Shown: positions 35,400 through 35,551 of the stretch, piece after piece
How positions within the stretch are numbered: the stretch's first letter is position 1
Layout: each line of letters begins with the position of its first letter
DNA from: an uncultured Saprospiraceae bacterium
GTDB taxonomy: Bacteria > Bacteroidota > Bacteroidia > Chitinophagales > Saprospiraceae
Assembly: GCA_937923465.1 (NCBI GenBank)
Contig: CALDUB010000104.1
Span: forward strand, 1 to 35,551
Length of the DNA: 35,551 nt
Direction of reading: 5' to 3'
Position numbers and translations under genes: made by a program
The notes under the pieces: generated by a model
What the model was told of the DNA's origin: nothing
Seen by the model: the letters and a program-made list of their open reading frames with translations, nothing else
Databases searched by the model: none

Positions 35400-35551
35400 C
35401 ACCTCTCCTCATACTTCAAAAACTGCTTCAAAGCAGATTGCAATTTATCCCGTTCCTCTTTCCCTATCAATAACATAAAAGGCTCATAACCTGTATGATA
35501 GTCATGTGTAGTCATTTTCCAATAGGACAAGCCTAGGAGAGGAGTCTGACG
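35399..35551 (-). CDS. 3' end of an unrecognised gene (partial)
   Basis: The minus strand is open from the right edge to TGA at 35399-35401, 50 residues. It ends in YWKMTTHDYHTGYEPFMLLI and then a charged helix-like tail (GKEERDKLQSALKQFLKYEER). The composition looks like real protein rather than chance. I do not recognise the family; the rest lies outside the window. Confidence 0.5.
   Translation of the reverse strand, partial: RQTPLLGLSYWKMTTHDYHTGYEPFMLLIGKEERDKLQSALKQFLKYEER

Noticed and set aside
35283-35489. Plus-strand reading frame of 68 codons
   Set aside because: It runs through the 7-bp repeat arrays and opposes a more protein-like minus-strand frame.

Overview
The window comes from a Bacteroidota genome, probably a free-living gliding or marine lineage of the Saprospirales/Cytophagales type; I do not name a genus. 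The signs are type IX secretion (T9SS) C-terminal sorting domains at both ends of the first 9 kb, a hybrid two-component system with an extracellular propeller, TAnnTTTG promoter boxes, and low-GC intergenic DNA. A plasmid-type replication and partition module (parA, a ribbon-helix-helix partner, iterons and a Rep_3 initiator at about 29.6-33.5 kb) suggests a large plasmid or chromid, or an integrated plasmid.

Layout. 1-4.5 kb: the end of a T9SS cargo gene, a secreted parallel beta-helix protein with a T9SS tail, a purple-acid-phosphatase-like enzyme and a frameshifted KilA-N gene. 4.5-9.7 kb: a hairpin element, a 1286-aa hybrid sensor/regulator on the minus strand, a broken T9SS type-B gene and decayed sequence. 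9.7-16.5 kb: a SulP transporter, an ACAD10/11-like kinase, a cytoplasmic GH2 beta-galactosidase and an intact KilA-N gene. 16.6-22.9 kb: a neutral-lipid and phospholipid cluster made of a lipase-like hydrolase, a 1084-aa GPAT-HAD-LPAAT fusion and a WS/DGAT fused to an SCP2 domain. Its gene content resembles mycobacterial plsB2-plsC-WS/DGAT-lipQ. 23-24.6 kb: SelO. 24.9-29.5 kb: a sulfur-oxidation cluster with a two-domain rhodanese, a membrane fatty-acid hydroxylase, a Tat-exported sulfite-oxidase-family enzyme, a membrane-anchored cytochrome c and a single-domain rhodanese. 29.6-33.5 kb: the replicon. 33.5 kb to the end: a D-2-hydroxyacid dehydrogenase (FAD/GlcD type), a repeat-rich spacer and the 3' end of an unrecognised minus-strand gene.

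The most unusual signal links the two KilA-N genes (3930-4488 plus strand; 15786-16358 minus strand). Each has a near-perfect palindrome inside its coding sequence, over the FKSxQMD codons. Each also has a nearly identical palindrome in adjacent noncoding DNA, where the central AA becomes TT. The arms differ between the two loci (GCGACCA versus TCCGTCCA) but match within each locus. This suggests a gene-specific self-recognition site, operator or mobility end; the function is inference.

The intergenic DNA is also rich in short palindromic elements. There are two copies of a ~155-bp MITE-like family with 27-28-bp terminal inverted repeats (27028-27181 and 35017-35174), two unrelated long hairpin elements (4581-4743 and 24649-24807), and arrays of a 7-bp repeat that encode the end of the dehydrogenase. 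Several start codons were moved downstream because the longest reading frame begins inside such an element or in a promoter.
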